Below are positions 8,300-17,800 of a stretch of DNA of 55,217 bases, piece by piece. The DNA lies in the NCBI GenBank assembly GCA_964556395.1, contig CAZKVR010000006.1:1-55217 (forward strand), in the 5' to 3' direction. The position numbers and the translations under genes are program-made. Source of the DNA: WJKR01 sp964556395. Lineage in GTDB: Archaea; Nanobdellota; Nanobdellia; Woesearchaeales; WJKR01. Each line of letters opens with the position of its first letter. Positions within the stretch are counted from its first letter, which is position 1. The notes under the pieces are model-generated. The model saw nothing but the letters and a program-made list of their open reading frames with translations, ran no database searches and had not been told where the DNA came from.

Positions 8300-8685
8300 T
8301 TTTTTCTTGTCGTTGTCAGGACACTATCCAGCCACGCGGTGCGCGTGTTTCAGAACAAGCTGTTCCTTCTCGTGTGAAGGCTGCTGCCTTCGCCATCAGT
8401 TCTCTCGTCGTGCGTGAAGGGTTTGATGGGTGAGTGTGATGAATTCAGCTTGCTTTGGTGATCGCTGAATAGTGACCATGAGGGTGTGTCGCCCGAGGCA
8501 CTAACTCTCCCGCGGTGTGCGGGGACGCGTAGCTTAAGGTGGGGCTCGCGTCCGAGTTCATCGAGTGGGCCTTGGGCCTTCTCGCTCGAGTACTCTCGTG
8601 TCGGGCTGTCTCGCTCGCGAGTGTTTGCAGGTCATCGTCGGGTACGCGCTGCGTGCCGCTCCCTGCAAGTCCCATGCGAGCGTAT
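8300..8685 (-). ncRNA. structured non-coding region upstream of dnaG (candidate ncRNA or long leader)
   Basis: The 614 bp between dnaG and the next gene carry no credible protein gene. On the minus strand a TATA box (CCTTTAAATAC, near 8710) predicts transcription from about 8685 toward dnaG. The segment is GC-rich with several strong inverted repeats. TTGCAGG near 8665 pairs with CCTGCAA near 8625. GGACGCG at 8523-8529 pairs with CGCGTCC at 8547-8553. A CCCGC/GCGGG hairpin lies near 8510-8523. ATTCAGC pairs with GCTGAAT across 8443-8469, and two small hairpins lie near 8350-8395. RNase P signature blocks were looked for and not found. The rest of the gap, toward 8891, holds TATA-like boxes near 8709, 8752 and 8830 for the rightward gene. 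Confidence 0.35.
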
Positions 8686-8891
8686 ATCGTGGGAACGCGT
8701 TGTCGTATTTAAAGGTTGTGAAATCATAAGTGTTCGTTTCTATAAGGAAAATATTTAAAGGTCGCTGTTGTCACAGCCCTCACCACAAACATCTATACGC
8801 CGACGGAAAACCCTGAGAACGCAAAGCTTAAATAACGCGCCGGGTTTGTCATCTCCAAGGGGTGTAGACACTACCACCAGGTGTAAGCTAT

Positions 8892-10490
8892 ATGGCAGCG
8901 AAACCAGAAGATGAAGATTATATCGAGATCAAGGTGAACGGAGAGCCAGAAGGCTCCGAGGACAAGAAAGAGGAAGCCCCAGCCGAGAAGGCTGAAGAGA
9001 AGGCCGAGCCAGAGAAGAAACAACCCAAGAAGGAAGCGAAGCCGAAGAAACGAACCAAGAAGGCCTCCAAGAGCAAGAAAGCCTCCCACACCAAGAAGAA
9101 AGGCAAGGGCAAGAAGTCCAGGAAGAAAAGCAACGACAACTGGCTCTGGATAACGCTCCTCATCGTAGGGATAGCCGTCATAGCCGCGGTCGTCTACCTC
9201 TCGCTACAGGACGACGGCACCGGCCCAGCACAAGGCGTCGGCGAGGAAGACCTCCGCGTCGTAGCCATGGTCAACGGCGAACCCCTCTACAAGCAGGACG
9301 TCGATGAGATGTACGCCAGCCTCCCGCCGCAGATACAATCCCAAGTGGACGAGGAAGTCATCCTCGAACAGCTCATACAACAAGAGCTCATCCTGCAGGC
9401 CGCCAAAGAGACAGGCATCGAAGCCACGGAAGACGACGTGGATGAGTACGTCGACGCCATGCTCGAACAATACGACGTCCCCGAATCCCAGCTCGAAGGA
9501 CTACTCGAACAGCAAGGCCTCACCATGGAGGAGTTCCGACAGCAGACCCGCGACCAGATGATCCTGAACGAGTACCTCAACCAGACCATCTACAGCGACA
9601 TCACAGTCGCCCAAGAGGACGTGGCGGCACGCTACGAGAACAACAAGGAATCGTTCATGAGGCCTGAGACCGCGACCGTGAGGCACATCCTCATCGCCAC
9701 GGAAGGACAGAACCGGACCGCTGAAGAAGCGCTCGAGATAGCCGGAGACGTGGAAGCCAAGATAGAGCCGGACTTCGGCAACTTCTGCGCCCTGGCCGGC
9801 AACTACAGCGACGACCCGGGCAGCGTGGCGACGTGCGGCGAGTACAACGTCACCGCCCAGAGCAACCTCGTCGAGCCGTTTAAGGACGCGGCCCTCAACA
9901 TGAGCGTGGACGAGACTCTCATCGTCGAGACCGAGTTCGGACAACACATCCTCTGGAAGGTCGCGCAGCACGAGGAAGGCTACAGGTCCCTCGAAGACGT
10001 GGAGGACACGATCAAGACCACCATCCGGGAAGAGCGCGCCTCGCAGCTGATACAGGAGCACATCAACGAGCTCAAGGACAACGCGACGATCGAGCGCTAC
10101 ACGCTCAACGAGACCATCCCCGAGACCGCCCCGCAGACCGTCGAGGAAGACGACCTCGAAGACGATGAGGTAGAGGTGGAAGTCGAGCCGACCAATCCTG
10201 AGGGAGACGCCCAAGGAGATAGCTTCGGCGAGTGCCTCGCAGACGCCGACGCAGTCCTCTACGGCACCTCGTGGAGCCCTGATACCGAGACCCAGAAGGA
10301 AGTCCTCGGAGAAGCACTCGACGAGATCGAGTACGTCGACTGCGACCCCACCACCGGGGAAGCCCCTGCGACCTGCGACGAGATCGACGTCTATCCGACG
10401 TGGATCATCGGCGAAGGCGACGACGCTATGACCTTGAAAGGCAAGCAGAGCATCAACGCGCTCGAACGCGAGACCGGCTGCACCGCCTGA
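8892..10490 (+). CDS. membrane-anchored parvulin PPIase with C-terminal thioredoxin-like domain
   Basis: This 532-residue protein probably folds proteins on the outer face of the membrane. Residues 1-82 are a charged cytoplasmic part, acidic then very Lys-rich. A membrane helix spans about 84-105. Residues 118-250 resemble the SurA/PrsA N-terminal chaperone region (VAMVNGEPLYKQDVDE). A parvulin domain at about 257-355 begins at RPETATVRHILIA, with the family motif YSDDPGSVATCGEY, and carries two extra cysteines. Residues 443-532 are a thioredoxin-like domain of the type seen in VKOR-associated archaeal proteins (YGTSW..., then VYPTWII with the cis-Pro). The active-site CxxC position reads S-P-D-T, so it should be redox-inactive. 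A TATA box near 8830 and a short leader with AGGTG precede the ATG. A T9 tract follows the stop. Confidence 0.85.
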   Translation: MAAKPEDEDYIEIKVNGEPEGSEDKKEEAPAEKAEEKAEPEKKQPKKEAKPKKRTKKASKSKKASHTKKKGKGKKSRKKSNDNWLWITLLIVGIAVIAAVVYLSLQDDGTGPAQGVGEEDLRVVAMVNGEPLYKQDVDEMYASLPPQIQSQVDEEVILEQLIQQELILQAAKETGIEATEDDVDEYVDAMLEQYDVPESQLEGLLEQQGLTMEEFRQQTRDQMILNEYLNQTIYSDITVAQEDVAARYENNKESFMRPETATVRHILIATEGQNRTAEEALEIAGDVEAKIEPDFGNFCALAGNYSDDPGSVATCGEYNVTAQSNLVEPFKDAALNMSVDETLIVETEFGQHILWKVAQHEEGYRSLEDVEDTIKTTIREERASQLIQEHINELKDNATIERYTLNETIPETAPQTVEEDDLEDDEVEVEVEPTNPEGDAQGDSFGECLADADAVLYGTSWSPDTETQKEVLGEALDEIEYVDCDPTTGEAPATCDEIDVYPTWIIGEGDDAMTLKGKQSINALERETGCTA

Positions 10491-10503
10491 AACAATTTCA
10501 CTC

Positions 10504-10512
10504 TTTTTTTTT
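10504..10512 (+). terminator. T9 terminator
   Basis: Nine T residues lie 13 bases after the stop of the parvulin-fusion gene and before the promoter of the next gene. Confidence 0.5.
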
Positions 10513-10551
10513 CCGGTATCTTTTTATAACCCTCTTGAGGAGTAGGAAACC

Positions 10552-11736
10552 ATGGAGTCCCGCCGGTTTCTTGACGTCACAGCCGCACTGCTCATACTCC
10601 TCCTGATACCTCACTTCTCATCAGCCCTCGGCGTCATCCCGAGCAGCCACCAGGCCGGCTACGAGCCCGGCGAGGAGTACACGTACAGGCTCAAGGTCGT
10701 CAACAACGCCGAGGAAGCAGCACGCGTCACCCTCGAAGCAGAAGGAGACCTAGAACCATACCTCTCCCTCAGCCAGGAAGAGCTCTCCTTCAGGCAGGGC
10801 GAGACCGAGAAATTCGTCGACGTCACCCTCTCGCAACCCTCCTCGTCAGCGAAGCGGGGCGAGGTGACCGGACGCGTCATCGTACGCGAGCAATCCCCTG
10901 GTCAAGGCCAGATCGGCGCCACCGTCACCGTCGCCTCCAAGCTCACACTCCTCATACCGTACGACGGCGCCTACATCGAGAGCAAGCTCTACATCGGGAA
11001 GTTCGCCCCGGGCCAGCGTGGCAACTTCGTCGTCGAAGCGGAGAACAAGGGCGACGAGGACGTCACCGACGCGCAGGTCTTCCTCAAGGTCCGGAGAGCC
11101 GCCACCGGAGAAGAGGTCGCCTCGCTCAGCAGCGACACCCGGCGCGTAGCCGCCGGTGGCGTGAAGCACTTCTCGATCCCCTGGCAGGCCGACGTCACGC
11201 CCGGCAACTACCGCGTCACCGCCACCACGGTGTACGCCGACGAGTCGTTCGACGAGGAGAAAGAGTTCCGCGTCGGAGAAGCCGCGGTGATGGTGGATGA
11301 CATCACCGTCAAGGACTTCAGCCTCGGAGGCATCGCCAAGTTCGACATACTCCTCCGCAACGAGTGGGGAAACCCCCTCGAGGACGTCTACGCCACCGTC
11401 CAGGTACGCGACGACGACTCCTCGTACGCCTCCTCCACCACGCAGTCAGTCGACCTCGAGCCGCTCCAGGCGAAGCGCGTCAGCGCATACTGGGACACCG
11501 AGAACGTGGCTCCGGGCGGGTACGAGATGGACGTCACCACGTTCTACAAGGACAAGACGACGGAGAAGACAATCCCCATCACCATCAGGCAGGACGACAT
11601 CGAGACCGGCGCCACAGGTCAGGTGACCGCCTCGGAAGACGGCGAGGACGCGGCTATCTACCTCCTCGTAGTCCTCGTACTCGTAGTCCTGGTGACGAAC
11701 ATACTGTTGTTCCGGAAATTGAAAGGGAAGAAATGA
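10552..11736 (+). CDS. CARDB/COG1470-like membrane-anchored envelope protein
   Basis: This 394-residue protein has an N-terminal signal sequence (hydrophobic LLILLLIPHFSSALG at about 13-27). A long extracytoplasmic beta-rich region follows, then a C-terminal membrane helix (about 369-388) and a KKLKGKK-like cytoplasmic tail. The ectodomain appears to be three Ig-like modules of the CARDB/NEW3 type, with phrases such as GYEPGEEYTYRLKVVNN and RGNFVVEAENKGDEDVTDA. Such proteins usually display or scaffold envelope components. No catalytic motif is visible. The ATG has GAGGAGTAGG upstream, and a TATA-like TCTTTTTATAAC lies near 10523. It ends 2 bp before the end of the convergent 98-residue gene. 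Confidence 0.8.
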   Translation: MESRRFLDVTAALLILLLIPHFSSALGVIPSSHQAGYEPGEEYTYRLKVVNNAEEAARVTLEAEGDLEPYLSLSQEELSFRQGETEKFVDVTLSQPSSSAKRGEVTGRVIVREQSPGQGQIGATVTVASKLTLLIPYDGAYIESKLYIGKFAPGQRGNFVVEAENKGDEDVTDAQVFLKVRRAATGEEVASLSSDTRRVAAGGVKHFSIPWQADVTPGNYRVTATTVYADESFDEEKEFRVGEAAVMVDDITVKDFSLGGIAKFDILLRNEWGNPLEDVYATVQVRDDDSSYASSTTQSVDLEPLQAKRVSAYWDTENVAPGGYEMDVTTFYKDKTTEKTIPITIRQDDIETGATGQVTASEDGEDAAIYLLVVLVLVVLVTNILLFRKLKGKK

Positions 11737-11738
11737 TG

Positions 11739-12035
11739 TCACTGGGACTTCTCGAACTTCTCGCGGGCCTTCTCCTCCTTCCAGAAAGCCGCGTGAGAGG
11801 CCCGCTTGTCGAACAATGACGACGCGACGGCCACCACGCTCGTCTCATACCCCTTCAAACCCTCCTCCTTGAGGAGCCGCTTGGCGTCCTCAAGGCACGA
11901 CGACATGATCTTGTTGTTGTCAGCCCTGCAGGCGGCTTCGGCCTCTCGCTCCTCCTCAGGCGTGAGCGAGACGTCCTCCCACTGAGGGTAGACCGACTTG
12001 TCAGAGCGTTTCGGGAAAGCCTTGGTGAACGGCAT
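11739..12035 (-). CDS. small hypothetical protein (98 aa)
   Basis: I do not recognise a family. The protein is soluble, highly charged and predicted helical, with acidic and basic residues mixed (for example a Glu-rich stretch around residues 24-34 and a KEEKAREKFEKSQ tail) and two cysteines. A TATA box, ACTATAAATATC, is centred near 12061, about 26 nt before the ATG, so it has its own leaderless transcript separate from the operon upstream. It is convergent with the CARDB-like gene. Confidence 0.65.
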   Translation of the reverse strand: MPFTKAFPKRSDKSVYPQWEDVSLTPEEEREAEAACRADNNKIMSSCLEDAKRLLKEEGLKGYETSVVAVASSLFDKRASHAAFWKEEKAREKFEKSQ

Positions 12036-12102
12036 GATAACGGAGAAGCAGGCGTGATATTTATAGTTTATGAGGCCTCCACCGGACCACGTACGGAGGA
12101 GG

Positions 12103-12339
12103 TCACTCCTGGTCGAGGTGGTCCTGCTTGAACCGGAGACCCTTCTCGATGAAGCTGAGGAACGTCACCGCCTCCTCCTCGCCCATCCCGAACAGCCGTG
12201 CGAACTCCTCGGCCGACACGCTCGGCTTGTCATGCCTGGTGAGGAAGTCCGCCACCTCGCCAGCCTTGTCCTCATCATCAAGCCCGTACTTCGTGATGAT
12301 CTCGTCGAAACGCCTCTTGTGCTCTTCGATGTCCATCAT
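12103..12339 (-). CDS. small helical hypothetical protein coupled to the HerA-type ATPase
   Basis: This 78-residue acidic protein is predicted all-helical. The middle (VSAEEFARLFGMGEEEAVTF) reads like a winged-helix or EF-like helix pair, but no metal loop is visible. The ATG overlaps the stop codon of the ATPase gene by 4 bp, which implies translational coupling and perhaps a partner role. I do not recognise a family, and the function is unknown. Confidence 0.7.
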   Translation of the reverse strand: MMDIEEHKRRFDEIITKYGLDDEDKAGEVADFLTRHDKPSVSAEEFARLFGMGEEEAVTFLSFIEKGLRFKQDHLDQE

Positions 12340-13658
12340 AACCGTATCTCGTCCTTCTCCTCTTTCATCGCGTTCGGAGCCTCGCCGCCATGCCAGGTGA
12401 ACCGCGGACGCACCCGGATGGGATACATACGCTCGTTCGTGTCGTCGAAGATGATCGCCGCGCCCTTGAGCCGCGGCAACTGATCCAACTCCTCCACGAG
12501 CCCTTTCCGCATGTACGACTGCATCAGCATGCCCAACGCCTGGGTGTCGAGCTTGGCCGTGATGCGATGGCTGATCACCGTGTCCGACTGGGTCATCACG
12601 TCGGTGTGGATCTTCCCGGGCTGCTGCGTCGCCAACACCAACGAGATGCCTGGCTGACGGCCCTCACGCAGGATGGTCACCAACGGGTCGCTGGCGAGCG
12701 TCTTACCCTCCACCGGGAGGAACTCGTGAGCCTCGTCGATGACCAGCCAGACCAACGGGTACTCCTGAGCGCCCTTGCCTTCCTCCGCGTACGGGTTGAT
12801 AGCCTTGTGCACCTCGTGGTACTCCTCATCCTTGCGTGCGATCATGCGCTGGACGAAGAGCTTCTGCGACACCAGTCCTATGACGAGGTTCTTGATGTTC
12901 CACGAGCCCGGCATGGTGGCGTAGCACGACACGTCCAGCACCGTCACCTGGCCGCCCTTCGCCAGTTCCGAGAGCGGCGTGCCTTCCTCGTCGAACAACC
13001 CCCACTTCGTCGCGTTGCTGAACCGGTTCTTCGCAGCCAGCTTCGTCGTCTGGTCGGCGTCCTCATCAGCCATCAGGGCTTCCATGATGTCGTCCATGCT
13101 GTACTTGTTGCTGTGGTGCTCCGTGAGCCGGTGGATGACCCGTTCTATCAACACGCCCACCGGGTCTTCCTCGTGGATGCCGAACGTCATCAGCCAGTCG
13201 TTGGGCGACAACTCAGCAGGCCTGATGCTGAACGGCTTGTCGGTCGGGATGCCTTCCTCCTTGTACTTCTTGTAATACCCCGTCGGCGTGTAGATCTGGA
13301 CGTCCAAGCCCTCGCCTTCCAACCCCCACTCCTGGAGGAGCGACCGGTCCTTCTTGTTGGGATACTTCATCGTCCAGTAGATGCCCATGGTGTCGAGCAT
13401 GATGACCGACAGGTTCTGCTTCACCGCCTTCTCGAGAGCTGCCATACCCTCAGCCATGACGCCTAGGGTGTAGCTCTTGCCGCCGCCTCTCTTGCCGCAG
13501 ACGAAGACGACGTGGCTCCGCGTCATGTCCATGTACACCGGGTTGGACAGGCTCGTCGTCCGGCCCATCTTGACGAAGTGCTTCCCGAGCAGGATGGTGC
13601 CTTTGGTGCCGAGCTTCTCCTTGTCCTTGTCGGACCGGCCGATGATGATGTCGTACAT
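12336..13658 (-). CDS. HerA/VirB4-type ATPase
   Basis: This 440-residue P-loop ATPase belongs to the HerA-FtsK group (DUF87/DUF853-like), whose members are hexameric motors that move DNA or act in secretion. Walker A is GKRGGGKSYT (about residues 53-62). Walker B is LVWLVIDEAHEF (about 262-273), followed by an arginine-finger-type region with REGRQPGISLVLATQQPGK, the sensor typical of this family. The N-terminus (IGRSDKDKEKLGTKGTILLG) is a short beta-barrel-like HAS region. The ATG chosen lies about 28 nt from TATA box CTATTTAAAACGG. An upstream TTG four codons earlier is less likely. HerA often neighbours nurA, mre11 or rad50, none of which is here. Confidence 0.85.
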   Translation of the reverse strand: MYDIIIGRSDKDKEKLGTKGTILLGKHFVKMGRTTSLSNPVYMDMTRSHVVFVCGKRGGGKSYTLGVMAEGMAALEKAVKQNLSVIMLDTMGIYWTMKYPNKKDRSLLQEWGLEGEGLDVQIYTPTGYYKKYKEEGIPTDKPFSIRPAELSPNDWLMTFGIHEEDPVGVLIERVIHRLTEHHSNKYSMDDIMEALMADEDADQTTKLAAKNRFSNATKWGLFDEEGTPLSELAKGGQVTVLDVSCYATMPGSWNIKNLVIGLVSQKLFVQRMIARKDEEYHEVHKAINPYAEEGKGAQEYPLVWLVIDEAHEFLPVEGKTLASDPLVTILREGRQPGISLVLATQQPGKIHTDVMTQSDTVISHRITAKLDTQALGMLMQSYMRKGLVEELDQLPRLKGAAIIFDDTNERMYPIRVRPRFTWHGGEAPNAMKEEKDEIRL

Positions 13659-13765
13659 GCTCTTTCTCAAAGAAAGCCCGTTTTAAATAGTTTCGGTTTG
13701 CCTTTTCACCACTCCGAAACCTTTTTATGGCTCCGCCTTCCGGAAAGCCCTAGAGGTGAGCTTTC

Positions 13766-14449
13766 TTGAAAGCCCATATAACACAGCTACGCGACGTCGC
13801 CAAGGACGTCAGGTCGTTCCACATCCACATCCCTGACAGGCCCGCCTACCGCCCCGGACAGTTCCTCGTCTTGGAGATAGAAGCCCAGGGGAAGGTGCGG
13901 AAACGGGCGTACTCGATAGCCTCCCCCCCGCACTGGGAGAACGTCGAGATCCTCGTCAAGCTCAAGCCCGACGGGAAGGTCACGCCGGCCCTCTTCGAGC
14001 TTGAGGAAGGTTCGGGATTGGACGTCAAACTGCCCTACGGCATGATGTACTTCCACGACCCACTCCCTGACAAGGCGGTCTTCCTCGCCGGCGGCGTCGG
14101 GCTCTCCGCCATAATCTCCATGCTCCGACACCTGGCCCACATCGACTACCAGGGAGAGGTCGTCCTCCTCTACGGCAACCGCACCCCTAGCGACATCATC
14201 TACAAGGACGAGCTCGACGCCATGGCCAGGGACAACGGTTTCAAGGTGGTGTACACCATCGACCACCCAGAAGGCACGGGTTGGGATGGCGAGACCGGAT
14301 TCATCACCGCCGATATGATACTGAAGCACTGCGACGTCGAGCACAGCAGCTTCTACATCTGCGGGCCGCCCCAGATGGCGGGCCACATGGTCCAGAACCT
14401 CGACGAGCTCGGCGTCCCCCACGACCGGGTCAGGAAGGAGCAGTGGTGA
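13766..14449 (+). CDS. ferredoxin-NADP reductase-family flavoprotein
   Basis: This 227-residue protein is a minimal ferredoxin-NADP+ reductase fold that passes electrons between NAD(P)H and an iron-sulfur or flavin partner. The FAD domain (1-100) has the RAYSIAS motif that holds FAD. The NAD(P) domain (about 105-227) has FLAGGVGLS, VVLLYGNR and the YICGPPQM motif. No 2Fe-2S domain is fused. The gene could be a stand-alone reductase or the beta part of a NfnA/sulfide dehydrogenase-like pair, but no partner is adjacent. The start is TTG, chosen because GAGGTGAG sits at the right distance and a TATA-like CCTTTTTATGG lies near 13725. The 3' end overlaps the convergent HTH gene by 20 bp. Confidence 0.88.
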   Translation: MKAHITQLRDVAKDVRSFHIHIPDRPAYRPGQFLVLEIEAQGKVRKRAYSIASPPHWENVEILVKLKPDGKVTPALFELEEGSGLDVKLPYGMMYFHDPLPDKAVFLAGGVGLSAIISMLRHLAHIDYQGEVVLLYGNRTPSDIIYKDELDAMARDNGFKVVYTIDHPEGTGWDGETGFITADMILKHCDVEHSSFYICGPPQMAGHMVQNLDELGVPHDRVRKEQW

Positions 14450-14873
14450 GCTTCTCACGCGCACGGCTCCACGCCGTCCAGACAGTGCTGGGGTTCTTCT
14501 CCACCAGCTCTGCGATGGTGGAGAACGACAACCGGTAGGCTGTCTTGAGGTAGAGCACCGTCGTCTCGAGGATGCTGAAATCCCTCGTGCCGTAGGCCTC
14601 GAGCGGGATCTGGTAGCGCGTCCGCTTCAAGGGCTTGTCCTTCTCCCCTTTCGCGCCCCACACGGTCCTGTAGCTCCTCCCTAGCTGTTCGGCGATGGTG
14701 GTGAGTTCGAGTCCGGCGTGCGCTTGGAGGTGGGTGACGAGTGCTTTGAGCGGGCTCTCCTCGCAGGCGAAGACGGTGGCTGGGATGGTGATGCCTCTTC
14801 CAGATAGGATTCTTGGTGGCTTGAGGAGGTTCTTCTCTTCCTGTCGTTCCAGGATTGTGCTGGCCGGCGTCAT
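14430..14873 (-). CDS. small protein with two helix-turn-helix motifs
   Basis: This 147-residue protein carries two similar HTH-like stretches: TTIAEQLGRSYRTVW (about 58-72) and STIAELVEKNPSTVW (about 118-132). Both resemble sigma-70 region 4 or MarR-like recognition helices. An internal repeat with Tyr/Thr-Leu-Lys linkers joins them. It is probably a DNA-binding regulator. Its ATG overlaps the stop of the giant subtilase gene (ATGA), so translation is coupled to the end of a roughly 3270-codon message. That suggests it could report completion of the giant protein or regulate its own operon, which is an inference. No effector domain is visible. It overlaps the reductase gene tail-to-tail. Confidence 0.75.
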   Translation of the reverse strand: MTPASTILERQEEKNLLKPPRILSGRGITIPATVFACEESPLKALVTHLQAHAGLELTTIAEQLGRSYRTVWGAKGEKDKPLKRTRYQIPLEAYGTRDFSILETTVLYLKTAYRLSFSTIAELVEKNPSTVWTAWSRAREKLTTAPS

Positions 14874-17800
14874 GGGCTCTCCTCCCACCAGAAGTTGATG
14901 GATGCCTGCTTCTGACCCGGCGGCTCGACTTCCGGTATCTCTATGTAGACCTCGACCTCCGCCTCGTCGCGCTCGTCGGTGTAGTTGAGCCTGCTGATGA
15001 GCGACGTGTTCGTCCCGTTCACCGGCGTCCACGTGGTGAGGCTGTCGCTCCAGTCGAAGGCTCCTTCCTCCCCGGTGACGTTGTCGATGCGGTATTGCCA
15101 GTACGTCGTCCCTAGCGTCGCCCGTTCGAACAGGCTCTGGTTCGCGCTCGCGTTCACCAGGTCCGCGTAGGTGTTCCCGTCGTTGCGCACCCTGAACGGT
15201 TGTGGCAGGTCGTCCGTCGTGTCCTCCACGTCGCCGGGATCCAAGGTGGAGGGGAAGGTGACGTTGTCTTCGACGAGGGTTATGATGACTGACTCGGCGA
15301 GTGTGAAGTTGCTCGTCTCGCTCCACGTCGTGTTCTCATAGCCATCGGTCGCCTGGACCCGCCAGAAGTACTGTGCGAAGTCGAGCTTCGACTGCTCGTA
15401 CTGGTTGTCCGTCAATCCTTGGGCGTCGGTGAGGGTCGTGCTGAAATCATCTGTGAGGCTGAGCTGGAAGGTGTAGTTCACCGCGTCGCCGTCCGCGTCG
15501 TTGCTCTCGGTCCAGTTGAATCGGGGCGTGCGGTTGGTGAAGTGCTCGTCGCCATCCTCTGGATAGTCAGGCGTCGGCGTGTCGGGGAGCGCGTTCTCCC
15601 TGATTGTCCTTTCGGTCTCGTTGGCTCGCGTGCCTACGGTGTTGTTGGCGTATGCCTTGAAGTCGTAGTCTGTCCCGTCGGTGGTGGCTTTGGTGGCGTG
15701 GCACGTCGTTGTGGTGCCGCTTCCTTGTTTTGTCATGGTTTCGTTGCTTCCTTGCCATTCGAGCGTGCAGGTGTCGACGTCCGACCCTTCGCTTTGTACG
15801 GTGATGTTGATGGTGACCTCGTTGTCTGTTGTGCGGTCGCCGTCAGAGGGTGTGGGGTGTTCGTACGCGACCGTCATGCTCGACGGCTGGCACGTGAGGT
15901 CCGCATCGCAGTAATGGCCCGCGTCGCAGTGCGTGTCGTTGCCGCAGTCGTTCCAGAAGCCCTCCTCACAGTAATCCGAGTCTCCCTCGCCGTCGATGAG
16001 CACCGGTGCGGTGGCGTTGTCATAGCACGTGTTCTGATAGATGCAGTCGGCCTCCTCGTCGCAGCAGCCCTGGTCTGACTCGTCCGTCGTGCAGGCGTTG
16101 CCGTCGCACTCCCTGTGGCGCAACACCTCTCCGCCGGTGGCGTGGCCGTCAGGCCAGGTGGCGTTGAGGATGGGGCAGTAATCGACTACGCCCAGGGATT
16201 GGTCGTCTGCATGGTCGTGGATGTGTTCTTCGATGACTGACAGGTCGGTCGTCCCCCACCATTGGAGTGGTGCGGAGACGTCGCTTGCTTGGTCGTTCCG
16301 ATAATCGTGGTAGTCGGTGTACGTGGAGCTTGTGATCGTATTGTTCTCGATCACGTCGCAGGTGGAGTCGTTGGTGTGGATGCCGGCGTCAGGTCCGCTC
16401 CCGTCGCCGTTGTCCGTGATAGTATTCCTCATGATAGTGTTGTTCTCGGTCCCTGCGAGCACGAGCCCCGCGTCGGTGTTGTTATGGATGGTGTTGTTCT
16501 TCACCATACTGTCGTTCACGCCCCTTGCGAGGCGTACGCCCGTGGCGAATGATTCGATGGTGCAGTCCTCCACGGTCACGTTGCGCCGTCCTTCGATGTT
16601 CACCCCGTCGAAGCCTCCTACCCCTCCGATGACGTATCCTGCGCAGTCGAGCGTGAGGCCGTCGCCTGCGATGTTCAGCCCGTTCGTGAGGCAGTCGGAC
16701 ACGTCCTCGTGGAGCGTCCGGTCTTCCGTGAGGGTGTAGTTGCACGCCGTCCCTATCGTTATGGTGTCGTTCTCCGCGGGTTCTTGCTCGTACCCGTCGT
16801 GGCTGGTGACCTCGCACGTCACCTCCTCTCCTGTCGTGTAGTTGGTGTAGGTGAGCGTGTCGTAGATGCCGTTAGTCCCGGCGTTGATGCCTTCTTTCGT
16901 GCTCGTCCACGCCTGTGAGCCTGCGACGTACCATGTGAACGTGATGTTCGCCATGTCGTCTTCGGCGTCGGTGTAGTTCGTGCTGCAGTTGAGGTCGTTG
17001 AGGGTGGTGCTGAACTCGGGGTTGATGTACGGCTCCGTCTGACCCTCGTCGTTCTCCCTGATTGTCCTTTCGGTCTCGTTGGCTCGCGTGCCTACGGTGT
17101 TGTTGGCGTATGCCTTGAAGTCGTAGTCTGTCCCGTCGGTGGTGGCTTTGGTGGCGTGGCACGTCGTTGTGGTGCCGCTTCCTTGTTTTGTCATGGTTTC
17201 GTTGCTTCCTTGCCATTCGAGCGTGCAGGTGTCGACGTCCGACCCTTCGCTTTGTACGGTGATGTTGATGGTGACCTCGTTGTCTGTTGTGCGGTCGCCG
17301 TCAGCGGGCGTTGGAGCCTCATAGGTGACGTCGAGCGAGTCCTCGTCGCAGTCATTCCCGTTGCAGTAGTACCCCGTGCCGCATTGGCTGTCGTCATCAC
17401 AATCGTACCACGTGCCGTCGCTGCAGTAGTCGGTGTCTCCGTCGCCGTCGGTGTCGTGGTCGTCCGCGGTCGTGTAGCAGTTGGAGCTGTCGACGCAGTC
17501 GGCGTTGTCGTCGCAGCACGCGCTGGTCCCGTCTGCAGTCCCGTCCATGGTCGCATCGTACGTGGCCTCGTTGTAATGTTCGTCCGCGTCGTCACCGCAA
17601 CAGTCGCCGACGCCCGCTTCGAACTCGATGCCCGTGTCGTCCCAGTCAGACCCGCCGCAGGTGCACACCTCTTCGTAGTCGTCAGGGTTCGTCCTGTACG
17701 TCCCGCTGACGCAGGCCGCGTAGTTGTCTGTCCCGTCACACTCCGTGTCCGTCCCGTCGCAGCAGTTCATCGAGCCGTCATAGTTCTCCCAACAGCCTGC

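Noticed and set aside
8430..8475. Box C/D guide RNA (GTGATGA followed by CTGA)
   Set aside because: The spacing between boxes is too short and no D'/C' pair or terminal stem is convincing.
8278..8700. RNase P RNA in the gap upstream of dnaG
   Set aside because: The conserved GAGGAAAGTCC-type block and the ACAGAA block were not found on either strand.
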